A stretch of 64,000 nt of DNA from Umbilicaria muhlenbergii (Eukaryota; Ascomycota; Lecanoromycetes; Umbilicariales; Umbilicariaceae): contig KK106981.1 of assembly GCA_000611775.1 (NCBI GenBank), positions 1 through 64,000 of the forward strand, given 5' to 3'. A model generated the notes under the pieces. The model searched no databases. It was not told where the DNA came from and worked only from the letters and a program-made list of their open reading frames with translations. This document shows, in pieces, positions 1 through 9,873 of the stretch; the first letter of the stretch is position 1; every line of letters starts with the position of its first letter. A program made the translations under genes and the position numbers.

Positions 1-447
1 GGTAGGTGAATTGGGTGTTTTCAAAAGATATGCGGATTCGAGCGTGCGAGAGCGGGCTTTTTGGTCTGGGGCTTTGTGGGGGAGACTCGTGCCGTGGGAG
101 ATGGTTGTTGGGTTGGGGAGACGCGGATGGATTGCGTGCAGATGACTACCGTACTTTGGTACGCCGTGCAGCGCTATCTGACGCACCATGCTTCTATGTG
201 ATTTTTGCTTCCCCCACAAAAATGAGATCTAGGAATTAAATGTCCTTGTACTCAAGCGTCATCTCAGGATTTGGATCCAGAGACCTCGCAGATCTATATA
301 CACCAGTAAGTATTGCATCTGATTGACCGTAGAGAAACGAATTTGCAAACGAATTTGCAGTTTGAGAAATCTGGAGCCGAGGGAACCATATAATAATTCT
401 TTCGAGTTGAATCTGACTCTCGCAGTCGCCACTCCCTTACGACAGCA
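1..447. other. 5' flank of chorismate synthase, no gene seen
   Basis: I see no convincing gene here. The stretch runs up to the ATG at 448 and must hold the promoter and 5' UTR of the chorismate synthase gene. Short open frames on both strands have no recognisable family content. Confidence 0.5.
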
Positions 448-1901
448 ATGTCTTCCTTTGGAAAGCATTTCAGAGTTACAACGTACGTTCCTGACCCCAA
501 GACCAGTCTGCCTTAATTAACTGACACCCATGCACATAGTTATGGTGAAAGTCATTGCCGCTCAGTAGGATGCATCGTCGAGGGCGTCCCGCCCGGTTTA
601 AGGCTCAGCGAGGAGGATATCCAGCCTCAACTTACTCGAAGACGGCCCGGACAGAGTGCCCTTGCAACTCCGCGAGATGAAAAAGACAGGGTTCAGATTC
701 AATCCGGGACGGAGCATGGCTTAACGCTTGGGACGCCCATTGGACTTGTGGTTTTGAATGAGACTCAGAGGCCCCAAGATTATGGAAAAGGTACAATGGA
801 TCTGTACGCTCTTACCTCAATTCTCCTTCTCCTTTTGAAAGTCTTGAATTCTAATTTGGTACCAGTTTCCCAAGGCCTTCCCATGCCGATTTCACCGTAC
901 GTCGCCAGAGACTTCGTCCATCCTACAGCACACATTTGGAAGCTTCTAACCTGGCATATAGTACCAAGAAAAATATGGGATACGAGCGAGTAGCGGAGGA
1001 GGCCGCAGCAGCGCTCGAGAGACTATCGCAAGGGTAGCCGCAGGCGCTATAGCAGAAAAATGCCTCTCCCTCCTATACGGCGTGGAAATCGTGGCCTTTG
1101 TCTCCTCCGTAGGCACCGAGTACCTGTTCCCACCTACCGAGACTCACCCCACCGCTTCAACTAACCCCGTCTTCCTCGATCTCATTGGATCTCTCACTCG
1201 TGCCCAAGTGGACGAATTCTTACCCGTCCGCTGCCCTAACAAAGAGGCTTCGGAGCGAATGGCAAAGACCATTGCCGAATTCAGAGATAAGAAAGATAGC
1301 ATAGGCGGCACGGTGACGTGCGTAATCCGCAACTGCCCCGTCGGCTTAGGCGAGCCAGTCTTCGATAAACTAGAAGCCATGTTGGCGCACGCAATGCTCA
1401 GCATACCGGCCACCAAAGGCTTCGAAATCGGCTCCGGCTTCGGCGGTTGCGAAGTCCCGGGTTCCGTCCACAACGACGCCTTCATTTCCTCAGTCCCTGT
1501 TGCCCCTTCACAATCCGGCGTCGATGCACTCCAGAATGGCAGCGCCTCTCGAACGCCCCGATTGAAAACACGCACGAACAACTCAGGCGGGATCCAAGGC
1601 GGAATCTCAAACGGCGAGCACATTTACTTCCGAGTCGGCTTCAAGCCTCCTGCTACGATTGGGCAAGCACAAGATACGGTTGACTTTAATGGGCAGCCGG
1701 GCATCCTGGAAGCCAAAGGACGTCACGATCCCTGCGTTGTTCCAAGAGCGTTACCCATAGTAAGGACCCTTGGGAAGCATTTGTCCGTGTCCGGCCACTG
1801 ATGGTAGATAGGTCGAAGCCATGAGCGCGCTCGTGCTCATAGATCTGCTACATGAGCAGCTGGGGAGGCAGGCTATGTTCAGTCAACTTCCAAAGAGGTA
1901 A
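448..1901 (+). CDS. aroC/ARO2: Chorismate synthase, five exons
   Basis: Chorismate synthase converts 5-enolpyruvylshikimate-3-phosphate to chorismate, the last common step of the shikimate pathway; the fungal enzyme also carries its own NADPH:flavin reductase activity. Exons as I read them: 448-482, 540-803, 866-896, 962-1759 and 1812-1901, giving 405 aa, close to the usual fungal length. Family signatures follow in the right order: [14 protein letters not shown] near the N terminus, [43 protein letters not shown] and [10 protein letters not shown]. The last exon supplies the expected [16 protein letters not shown]-terminal helix. Introns are 52-65 nt with GT-AG ends, and every junction keeps frame. 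I see no stop or frameshift, so the gene looks functional. Sequence alone does not say whether it is the housekeeping copy or a paralogue; its position against a repeat island makes the latter possible. Confidence 0.93.
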
Positions 1902-2382
1902 AAATTGGTATATCTTCCATTGTTTTAACTGGTCGAGGCGATACTCCACGTTTCAACAGATTTATCGTGGGAGAGTAGTTGAATGACGACTGAAAAGTCT
2001 CAACACCTTTTGGTCTCGGGCACTGAAACAAGGGTTCTTTCAGGTAGGCTGTTACAGCTTCATCTGCTAGCAGGAGCACTAAATGGTTTTAGCCATTGAT
2101 TGGGAGAACCAGTCATGTATAAACATCTTGCTGCTTCGCAGTAAGTTCAAAACCTGCGTCTTCGCTTTAATGCTGCGGTGCATCCCTTGGTGCCTATTGA
2201 TTACTGTTACCCAACAGATAGTCCTCTTGATTCCCATAAAATCCTTCAATACCGCCAATAGGCTCATCATTTTCCTCAAAGCTCAGTCCAATGGCCTTCC
2301 TATCATTGTCGACCGTTGGACCGCGCTTGGTGTCGTCCTTCAATGTGTCTACAAACTTGTCATCATCCGGACTACGACTTCC
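1902..2382. other. Intergenic stretch, no gene seen
   Basis: This lies between the chorismate synthase stop and a Copia-type remnant. Open frames of up to about 100 codons occur on both strands but show no family resemblance, so I call nothing. Confidence 0.4.
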
Positions 2383-2904
2383 TGTTGATTGTTGGTACAG
2401 GCATCATGGGTCTACCATACGAGGCTACTATATAGGCGACGACATGGGTTACGACGCCAGCTACGTATACGACAGGGAGTGCCTATTTGTCAGCTACTGA
2501 ATCAGCAATATGACACGTCATCTAATGGGAAATTGCATTACGTCTTCTGTTGCTATCTATTTGCTATATATTGCTCGTTAGATAGCCTTTACATAGAATA
2601 ATATATGCGTTCTCCATCTTCTGCTAAATACTTTCTCAATAGGTTATGAGCCCGGTTGACATAGGAGAAATAGGGGTATTATAACCTCACTTACGCCGCT
2701 ACCTACACGCACGCAGAACTTCACTATATTCCTCATTAAATGGATGTTGACCTGAAGGACAAAGGAGTCCAACAAGTCAGTCAATCCAGTGAGAACACCC
2801 CCCGTGACAAACCAGATGACGGCGTCATTAGGCCTCGCGAAGAAACGCAGTCATGAATCATGAAGGAAGAAGTGAAGGAGAAATACACACTTCCTAGGTG
2901 ACAG
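2383..2904 (+). mobile_element. Copia-type LTR retrotransposon remnant (LTR, primer site, gag start)
   Basis: A TGTTGA... sequence of about 255 bp ends beside GGTTATGAGCCCGG at 2642. The complete Copia element at 26 kb carries the same word directly after its 5' LTR, where it matches the complement of the anticodon region of initiator tRNA-Met, the half-tRNA primer site known in Copia elements. A short gag-like reading start follows at about 2740. The piece stops at a Gypsy LTR beginning at 2905. This is an old, broken fragment; the exact left edge is uncertain. Confidence 0.5.
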
Positions 2905-3191
2905 TGTTATGACTTAGTCAGGTCAGTACTTAGAAGTACGCACACACGGCGAACAGCTGGTACCGATCGAAGTGATCGAGGCGAGCGAGGGCTCGAACGC
3001 CTCGATCACCTCGATCGCACGAGTCTCCTATAGTCTATATAAGCACAGGTAGATCCATAGTTAGGAGCTCGTGCTCAACTCATGTATCGAAACCAATCTA
3101 CTAGTTATACAACCTATACCTAGTATCGTACATGACCTTCAGTTTGTGCCGTGACAGTACTACTCCGGTCACTACGACACCACCCGTTACA
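2905..3191 (+). mobile_element. Gypsy-family LTR, inverted relative to the internal sequence beside it
   Basis: This 287 bp sequence is bounded by TGTTATG and CGTTACA. It is the reverse complement of the LTR family seen at 16610-17005 and 22706-23101: they share the TATATAG box region, the GATCGAGG-rich block, GGTACC and AGTACTTAGAAGTACG. It is shorter than those 396 bp copies. It retains many CpG sites, so it was mutated little. The sequence after it matches the Gypsy interior in the opposite orientation to that expected. Confidence 0.75.
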
Positions 3192-4130
3192 CTAGATTGC
3201 GCAGTTTTCTATCCGTCGCTCCCGCTTGGCCGATCGTATCACCAGTTTTGGGAGTGCTGCTATGCGACCTTGTCGTCGCTGCGTCACCGGGGGTCGTGAG
3301 TGCTTTACGTCTCCAGAGTCCGACCGTTGTAGTTCTTGCGTCCGGTCGGGTGTTGCTTGCGACCTTGCGATTTCTCCAGCCGAACTGGATCGCGTCGGGG
3401 AGGAGCTCCTTCGTTTACGAAAGGAAAAGGCAGATGTTTCTGCTAGGAAGCGAGAGTTAAAGGTGAAGAAAGAGAGGCTTCACAAACAGATTACTCTCCT
3501 CAAGAAGCGACTGACGGATTTGATCCATACTGAGCTTCAGAACATCGAAGAACTGGAGCAGGAGGAGTTGGCTCAGGAACAAGCTAACAACCCTCTTCCT
3601 GACCTCTTCAAACCCTTCATCGTCCCTGACGACTGGCTGATGGCGGGTTCCTCTGGTGGAACTGGCGTAGCTTCACTGAACAATGAGTAAGGTTTTCTTC
3701 TGGTTCTCAAGTGTTCCCTGCCGTGTCATATCCTTTTCATTTGATCAAGTAGTGAGGCTTGCTGCTAACTTCTTGCTGGTCTAGGATTTCTTCTACTTTG
3801 AACTCAGCGTCTTGACTTTCAGGATCAATCTCAGGTGGATTGTCTTGTAACAGTGTTTCTGGATCTGCTGGTTCAAGTAGAGACACATGAAATACTGAAT
3901 GTATTCACATAACTGGTGAAAGTTCAAGTTCATAGTTGACGCTTTCCTTCTTCTTTGCAATATGAAAAGGTCTCAACTTCTTGTGGTTCAATTTATTGCT
4001 TGGTCACTTCATCTTGATGTTGTGATGTAGAAGGTATACTTTATCCCTCTCTTCAAGAGTAGGTCCTTTATCTCTCTTCTTATTATGATATACCACTGAC
4101 CTTTCTGAGTGTAAGAGGCTGGTCTACGAC
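3192..4130 (-). mobile_element. Fragment of a Gypsy element (3' end of the interior)
   Basis: From about 3200 to 4120 this aligns base for base, allowing for C-to-T changes, with 17080-17985 of the complete Gypsy element, in the same orientation. In that element pol is read on the minus strand, so this is the region next to its 3' LTR. The fragment carries an intact accessory open frame on the opposite strand (see 3226-3690). It is truncated and has no partner LTR that I can find. Confidence 0.7.
3226..3690 (+). CDS. Accessory antisense ORF of a Gypsy element: Cys-rich plus coiled-coil protein
   Basis: A whole 154-aa frame. Residues 13-50 hold a cysteine-rich block with CRRC at 15-18 and CSSC at 35-38, followed by GVACDL, resembling a zinc-binding cluster. 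Residues 55-115 are rich in K, E, R and L with heptad spacing, so probably a coiled coil (KVKKERLHKQITLLKKRL). An acidic stretch EELEQEELAQEQ follows, then a short C-terminal tail. The same sequence lies, badly mutated, at about 17110-17575 in the complete Gypsy element, on the strand opposite to gag-pol and between pol and the 3' LTR. It is therefore an element-borne antisense frame rather than a host gene. Function is unknown; nucleic-acid or protein binding is a guess from composition. Confidence 0.6.
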   Translation: MADRITSFGSAAMRPCRRCVTGGRECFTSPESDRCSSCVRSGVACDLAISPAELDRVGEELLRLRKEKADVSARKRELKVKKERLHKQITLLKKRLTDLIHTELQNIEELEQEELAQEQANNPLPDLFKPFIVPDDWLMAGSSGGTGVASLNNE

Positions 4131-4319
4131 GTGGGGTCGTATAGGTGTTGAATGGGGTGTCATAGGCAATATAATCATGATAGAGTCAATGCAGTGGTAT
4201 ATGTGTCTTCTATTAAGTGGCAAAACTGATCACTGAGGAAGCAGGTTTCTGAACCTCCTTGTGAAGAGTTTTCACTTGATGTCAAGGCGCTACTCGCTGA
4301 GTCATCATATAGGTGAGTC

Positions 4320-4376
4320 ATAGTAACATACTGTCATACTGTCATACTGTCATACTGTCGTACTGTCATACTATTA
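4320..4376. repeat. Microsatellite-like repeat of ACTGTCAT
   Basis: The 8-bp word ACTGTCAT, with one ACTGTCGT variant, is repeated about five to six times in tandem, just upstream of a possible small gene. Confidence 0.85.
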
Positions 4377-4411
4377 TATATGGCGGCTCTGACACAGCAT
4401 TCCCCTTCCCT

Positions 4412-4809
4412 ATGGCGCCGTCCCCGGTGCCAATTGACTCTGAATTCATCATCATAGACATCACCATGATAGTCTGATAGGTGGTTGCAGTGGCCATGTA
4501 GGGTGAGTGTGTGAAATCATGCTAAGGTAAGGCACTGACACCCTTCACGCCCCCCGCAGCCGCTCCTCAACGTGAGTCTCATGACTTTCATAATGAGGTG
4601 ACTAATGTTAATTCAGTAGTCCTGAGGAACTCATTCAGGCTCTTGCTGTCTTGCTGAAGAGTCATGCTCATGCTCTCTGCGTCCTCAACGCTCATCAATC
4701 TCATTATCACCAGGAGTATATCAGACTCCGTGAGCAGCATCATGTTGAGGAGATGAGGTCAGAGGCCTCATCAGACAGTGAAAAAGAATATGAGACAGCA
4801 GATGACTAA
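4412..4809 (+). pseudogene. Possible small three-exon gene or remnant, unknown product
   Basis: Two canonical introns are visible: GTGAGT at 4502 to CCCCCGCAG at 4558, and GTGAGT at 4571 to ATTCAG at about 4615 with a good TGACTAAT branch point. The last exon reads SPEELIQALAVLLKSH, then a His- and Glu-rich stretch, and ends EKEYETADD with a TAA at 4807-4809. The candidate start is ATG at 4412 (MAPSPVPIDSEFIII), but that frame stops before the first donor, so the gene is broken or my first exon is wrong. I do not recognise the family; the C terminus looks like short hypothetical fungal proteins common in repeat regions. Less AT-biased than its surroundings. Confidence 0.3.
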
Positions 4810-5202
4810 ATAGTAATGAAATTGCAGCAGTAATGATATTGTCTTTTCTCCTTCACTTTACTGATGAGTCATCTTTCTTAGTGAACTTGTCACTCTTGAC
4901 CCTTGCTGTAGATCACCTATAAGGCCTTGATAAAACCTGTAAAACCTCTTGAGGAAAATCAGGAAAGAGTGTTCTTATGACACTAATTAAGTCCTGTTTG
5001 AACCATTTAGATTGTTCAGCATGTTCAATGTCTCACGTGCATGTGTTTATGATGACAGGAGGGGTGATGACATATTATAAGTCTGTCTTTTCTACTCCCC
5101 TTTCATTTTTGTTTAGTACAACAAAATGTTGTAGTAATTGTCGTACTTTTGTTATACTCATGTATATTCATTGTATTGATATATTCATCACGGCTTGCTT
5201 CT
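4810..5202. other. AT-rich intergenic sequence, nothing recognised
   Basis: Mutated AT-rich sequence with no coding or repeat structure that I can defend. Confidence 0.4.
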
Positions 5203-5449
5203 CTTTCTGAGTTCTTAAGATAAAAAGACAGGCAGAACTGCATATTTAAGAACTCAGACTGCTTTATAACTTTCTTCTTTCAAGCTTCTTTATTCAACCT
5301 CTCTGTCAAAAGTTAAGGTTGGGTATAAATATTTACCGGGGGTTGAGTACCATAAGGCTGAAATGACTGAGAAGTACTGAGACTGTGATATAATGTACTC
5401 TGTCAGCCTTATGGTACCCAGCTGGGTACCAGGTGAGAATTAAGGTTAG
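5203..5449 (+). repeat. 247-bp unclassified palindromic element, copy A
   Basis: The first of four copies, all exactly 247 bp. It starts CTTTCTGAGTTCTTAAG and ends GAATTAAGGTTAG. An inner inverted repeat pairs CTGAGTTCTTAA with TTAAGAACTCAG. A stronger one pairs GTACCATAAGGCTGA with TCAGCCTTATGGTAC, flanked by further GGTACC words. It differs from copies B-D mainly at the GGTACC/GGTACA positions, and both hairpin arms change together. I see no obvious target-site duplication and no coding capacity. Confidence 0.8.
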
Positions 5450-6600
5450 GATCAACAAACTGAGCTGATGACTCAACAACATTAATGCAGTGAGTGAGAT
5501 GACAAGCACATGTTCAGCTGACTGTTGCATTGTTGACAGGAGGGGAGTGATAACAGGAATTTAAGAGACTTTATGATTAAATAAAGCACAAGCCTTCATC
5601 ACTGTCAGTGAGAAAGAGTATCATCAGGTTGCTTGCATCAAACAAACCTGAAGTGAGCCTGCCCTTCAACCAGTAGCATTATGAGATTGAATCAAAGAAC
5701 ATGATCAAGTCAGCCTCATGTAGTATCAGTTTATGAAACTGAATCAGAGTCACTGCAGCAGTTCTGATGTGTATTTTTATTTCAATCTTGCACCTGATGA
5801 TATGATATGACTGCAGATTTCTGTGTCACAATTTTCAGAGGCTAACTGCATTATATTAAATATTTAAATATTTCTGCTTCAGACTCTGTTTCACACCGCT
5901 CTGCAAAGTGTTCAGTGAGTAGTCAGGTAGTCAGGTAGTCACATGCACAAAAAAGTTAATTGCAGTCAACTACTCTCTCAAAGCTTCTTTACATTTGATG
6001 ATGTGAAATCCTTCATTGCTTGAGTGAAAAGTTGAGGCTGAGGGGATGTCAAGCCACTCTGAAAATTAAACTGCAGTCAATCAGAGCTGTGAAAAAGTGT
6101 TACATGCATAAAAATTTTTTAAATAACTCTCTCTGCCTCTTTCTGAAATCATGATCTTCTCAAAATCACACCTCAACAGCACCTGAATGATTAAATTCTG
6201 TCAGAGGTAAACTGTGCAGGAGGTTGACAGCAGTCAACTTCTTAACAAGCTGCTTCACACTGATGATGTGCATGAGGTTGAGCAGTTTTTGAGGAGGAGA
6301 AGCCTGCTGATTCTCACTTAAGAAGATAATAAATCACAAATGATGAGCACGCAGATAATCAGAGTCACAGAAAGATGTTATGTGCATGAGGATTTCTTTT
6401 CACACTGAAGTCATGATCACTTCAAGGCCCGCACTGCTGCAATGCTGAAGGGTGATTAAATTCTCAAGAGAGCAAACTGTGCAGAAGCTTGACAGCAGTC
6501 AACTTCTTCTTGCAAGCTGCTCTGCATCAGTGATGCATGCACACTGAAGTGATTGAAGAAGAAGAGGGGGAGGGGAGAGAGAAGATGATAAATCACAAAC
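5450..6600. other. AT-rich mutated repeat-island sequence
   Basis: No gene is visible. Isolated, diverged versions of the CTGTGAAAA-GTGTTACATGCAT unit seen in the array at 6613 occur around 6085 and 6361, so this is probably decayed flank of that array. CpG is almost absent. Confidence 0.4.
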
Positions 6601-6612
6601 AAATGAGAAAGT

Positions 6613-6880
6613 CACAGGCGCGGTCAATCAGAACTGTGAAAAGATGTTATGTGCATAAAAATATTTCTTTTCCACAGGCGCGGCCAATCAGAGCTGTGAA
6701 AAGGTGTTACATGCATGAACATTTCTTTCCCACGGGCGTGGCCAATCAGAGCCGTGGAAAGGTGTTATGTGCATGAACATTTCTTTCCACGGGCGCGGTC
6801 AATCAGAGTCATGAAAAGGTGTTACATGCATGAACATTTCTTTCTCACAGGCGCAATTGATCAGAGCTGTGAAAATGCTT
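6613..6880 (+). repeat. Tandem array of 58-60 bp units with an internal stem
   Basis: Five units start near 6613, 6673, 6731, 6788 and 6846. Each has the form CACAGGCGCGGCCAATCAG, AGCTGTG, then a GTGTTACATGCATGAACATTTCTTT tail with variations. The ends of the first block can pair (CACAG with CTGTG). In the third unit both sides change together (CCACGG with CCGTGG). Each unit keeps a CCAAT or TCAAT core and CpG-rich bases, unlike the surrounding AT-rich DNA. Confidence 0.8.
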
Positions 6881-6914
6881 TAAACTTTGCAGAAGAAAAT
6901 CAACATTCTTTTGC

Positions 6915-7180
6915 TTACTTACTTATTTACTTGCTTGCTTGCTTGCTTATTTACTTACTGGCCGCCGGCGTGCGCCTGCTGAAGGTGAGGATGGTGGTGG
7001 TGGTGATGATTTTTTAATTTTGGTTTTTTTTTCATCAAGTTCTTCATGCACAGTTCACCTTAACCTTAACATGTGCATCTGTACAATCTCATCCTCATCC
7101 TCATCCTCATCCTCATCTTCACCCTTACTTTAACCTTCACTCTCACTCTCACTCTCACTCTCTCACTCTCACATCTGAAA
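6915..7180 (+). repeat. Cluster of microsatellites (CTTG/CTTA, CATCCT, CTCACT)
   Basis: Three short tandem repeats in succession: TTAC/TTGC tetranucleotides at 6915-6958, CTCATC repeats at about 7088-7118 and CTCACT repeats at about 7138-7172. Open frames across them are low-complexity artefacts. Confidence 0.85.
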
Positions 7181-7600
7181 ACCTCTCACTTAAACAACTA
7201 TACACTCATATTTTAAATACTTTTACTGAAACTTTCACACTTTAAATACAACTCTTAAATACTCACTCTTTAAATACTAACACTTAAATACTAACACTTA
7301 AACTTTCATACACTTATATCAAAAATATTAACACTTAAACTTTCACATCAAAATCAAAATACTCACTCTGAAAATACTAACATTTAAACACAAATACAAC
7401 AAATACTAACACTTAAATATGAATATTTTAATTCTTTTTACTCAATCACTTACACAACAAAACTTTTACAACAAAACTCACACTTCATATTAACACTTTA
7501 TATACTCACTTTATTATCACTATTTTAAAATAAAAAAAACTAAAATTCTTTAACTTTAAACTTAATTAAAACATTTAATAACTCACATATATCTTATACA
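7181..7600. other. Low-complexity AAATACTCACAC-type sequence
   Basis: Irregular repetition of words such as AACACTTAAATACTCAC. No gene is visible. Confidence 0.5.
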
Positions 7601-7604
7601 GAAC

Positions 7605-8475
7605 CTCAAGAAGAACATTAATATTTTTAAAGCAGAAAAATTAATATTTTGTGCAACAATGAATTTTATAATTATAATAATACTTTCAATCTATGAACTG
7701 CTCAATTTATTAATATTTACAATTCTCTCATATAATATCTTATCATAACTGCTGACATGTTAACATTTTATGTATGTGTATCTTCAACTTTTTGCTATCA
7801 CTGTACTGTACATAAGAAAGAACATCAACATTTTTAAAGCAAAAAACTTCTCTTTTTTGTACAGCAATGAGTTTTATAATTATAATAAAATTTTCAGTCT
7901 ATGAACTATACAGCTTAATGAGCTTTATAAATCTCTCATAAAAACTTTTATCATAATTGTGTCTTATAACTCACAATTACTCCGCTCACTGTACTGCAAC
8001 TAAGGCAGAACATCAACATTTTTAAAGTAAAAAATTGTCTTTTTTGTATAACAGTGAACTTTATAATACTGATAATACTTTCAATGTAAAAACTGCTCAG
8101 TTTAATGACCTCTACAATTCTCTCATATAATATTTTGTCATAACTGCTGACCTGTCAAAGTTCTATGTGTGTATATGTTTAACTTTTTGCCATCGCTGTA
8201 CTGTACATAAGGAAGAACATCAACATTTTTAAAGCAAGAACTTGTGTTTTTTGTGCAGCAGTGAATGTCATAATTATGATAATACTTTCAGTGTATGAAC
8301 TGCTCAGTTTAATGAGTTCTAAAAGTCTCTCATATAACATTTTATCAAAACTGCTGAGGTGTCAATGTTATGTGTGTTGAAAGTGTGTATATACTCAACT
8401 TTTTTGCGACCGCTGTACTGTATAAAGGGTAGAACATCAACATTTTCAAAGCACAAACTTGCCTTTTTTGTACAG
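7605..8475 (+). repeat. Satellite array, about 205-bp units
   Basis: The landmark AGAACATCAACATTTTTAAA recurs near 7611, 7818, 8007, 8214 and 8431, giving spacings of about 190-217 bp. Each unit also shares TGTACAGCAGTGA, TACTTTCAGTGTATGAACTG, CTCTCATATAA and CATAACTGCTGA. Units are diverged from one another, mostly by C-to-T type changes. The array runs straight into the 466-bp composite repeat. Confidence 0.8.
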
Positions 8476-9873
8476 CAGTGAGTTCTTCAGATATGACAAT
8501 ACTTTCAGTGTAAGAACTACTCAGTTTATTGATCTCTACAATTCTCTCATATAACATTTTGTCATAACTGCTGAGGTGTTAAAGTTCTATGTGTTGTAAG
8601 ACTTTAAGTGTGAAGTTCTGACTCTGAATAGTGAGAAGACCCTGAAAATCAAGACAGAACATCAAAACTTGAGATTTATTTACATAATTAATAACTTTCT
8701 GAGTTCTTAAGATAAAAAGACAGGCAGAACTGCATATTTAAGAACTCAGACTGCTTTATAACTTTCTTCTTTCAAGCTTCTTTATTCAACATCTCTGTCA
8801 AAAGTTAAGGTTGAGTACAAGCAATTACAGGGGGTTGGGTACAGTAAGGCTGAAATGGCTGAGAAGTACTGAGACTGTGATATAATATACTCTGTCAGCC
8901 TTACTGTACCCACCTGGGTACAGGGTGAGAATTAAGGTTAGTAATGACTTCTATAGTTATGACAATTCTTTCAGTGTAAGAACTACTCAGTTTATTGATC
9001 TCTACAATTCTCTCATATAACATTTTGTCATAACTGCTGAGGTGTTAAAGTTCTATGTGTTGTAAGACTTTAAGTGTGAAGTTCTGACTCTGAATAGTGA
9101 GAAGACCCTGAAAATCAAGACAGAACATCAAAACTTGAGACTTATTTACATAATTAATAACTTTCTGAGTTCTTAAGATAAAAAGACAGGCAGAACTGCA
9201 TATTTAAGAACTCAGACTGCTTTATAACTTTCTTCTTTCAAGCTTCTTTATTCAACATCTCTGTCAACAGTTAAGGTTGGGTACAAGCAATTACAGGGGG
9301 TTGGGTACAGTAAGGCTGAAATGGCTGAGAAGTACTGAGACTGTGATTTAATATACTCTGTCAGCCTTACTGTACCCACCTGGGTACAGGGTGAGAATTA
9401 AGGTTAGTAATGACTTCTATAGTTATGACAATTCTTTCAGTGTAAGAACTACTCAGTTTATTGATCTCTACAATTCTCTCAAATAACATTTTGTCATAAC
9501 TGCTGAGGTGTTAAAGTTCTATGTGTTGTAAGACTTTAAGTGCGAAGTTCTGACTCTGAATAGTGAGAAGACCCTGAAAATCAAGACAGAACATCAAAAC
9601 TTGAGACTTATTTACATAATTAATAACTTTCTGAGTTCTTAAGATAAAAAGACAGGCAGAACTGCATATTTAAGAACTCAGACTGCTTTATAACTTTCTT
9701 CTTTCAAGCTTCTTTATTCAACATCTCTGTCAAAAGTTAAGGTTGGGTACAAGCAATTACAGGGGGTTGAGTACAGTAAGGCTGAAATGGCTGAGAAGTA
9801 CTGAGACTGTGATATAATATACTCTGTCAGCCTTACTGTACCCACCTGAGTACAGGGTGAGAATTAAGGTTAG
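8476..9873 (+). repeat. Composite tandem repeat: three 466-bp units (219-bp satellite spacer plus 247-bp element)
   Basis: Copies B (8695-8941), C (9161-9407) and D (9627-9873) of the 247-bp element are each preceded by a 219-bp spacer related to the satellite array upstream. The repeat period is exactly 466 bp. The three units are almost identical, much closer to each other than to copy A at 5203-5449. This means one element entered a satellite unit and the composite was then duplicated in tandem, relatively recently. Confidence 0.85.

Noticed and set aside
1144-1623. 159-codon frame on the minus strand
   Set aside because: Shadow of the chorismate synthase exon on the other strand.
6537-7133. 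Overlapping open frames of 64-100 codons
   Set aside because: They cross the 58-60 bp tandem array and microsatellites; each frame simply repeats the array unit.
7605-9873. CRISPR-like repeat/spacer array
   Set aside because: Units are 190-466 bp tandem repeats in a fungal genome with no unique spacers of constant size.
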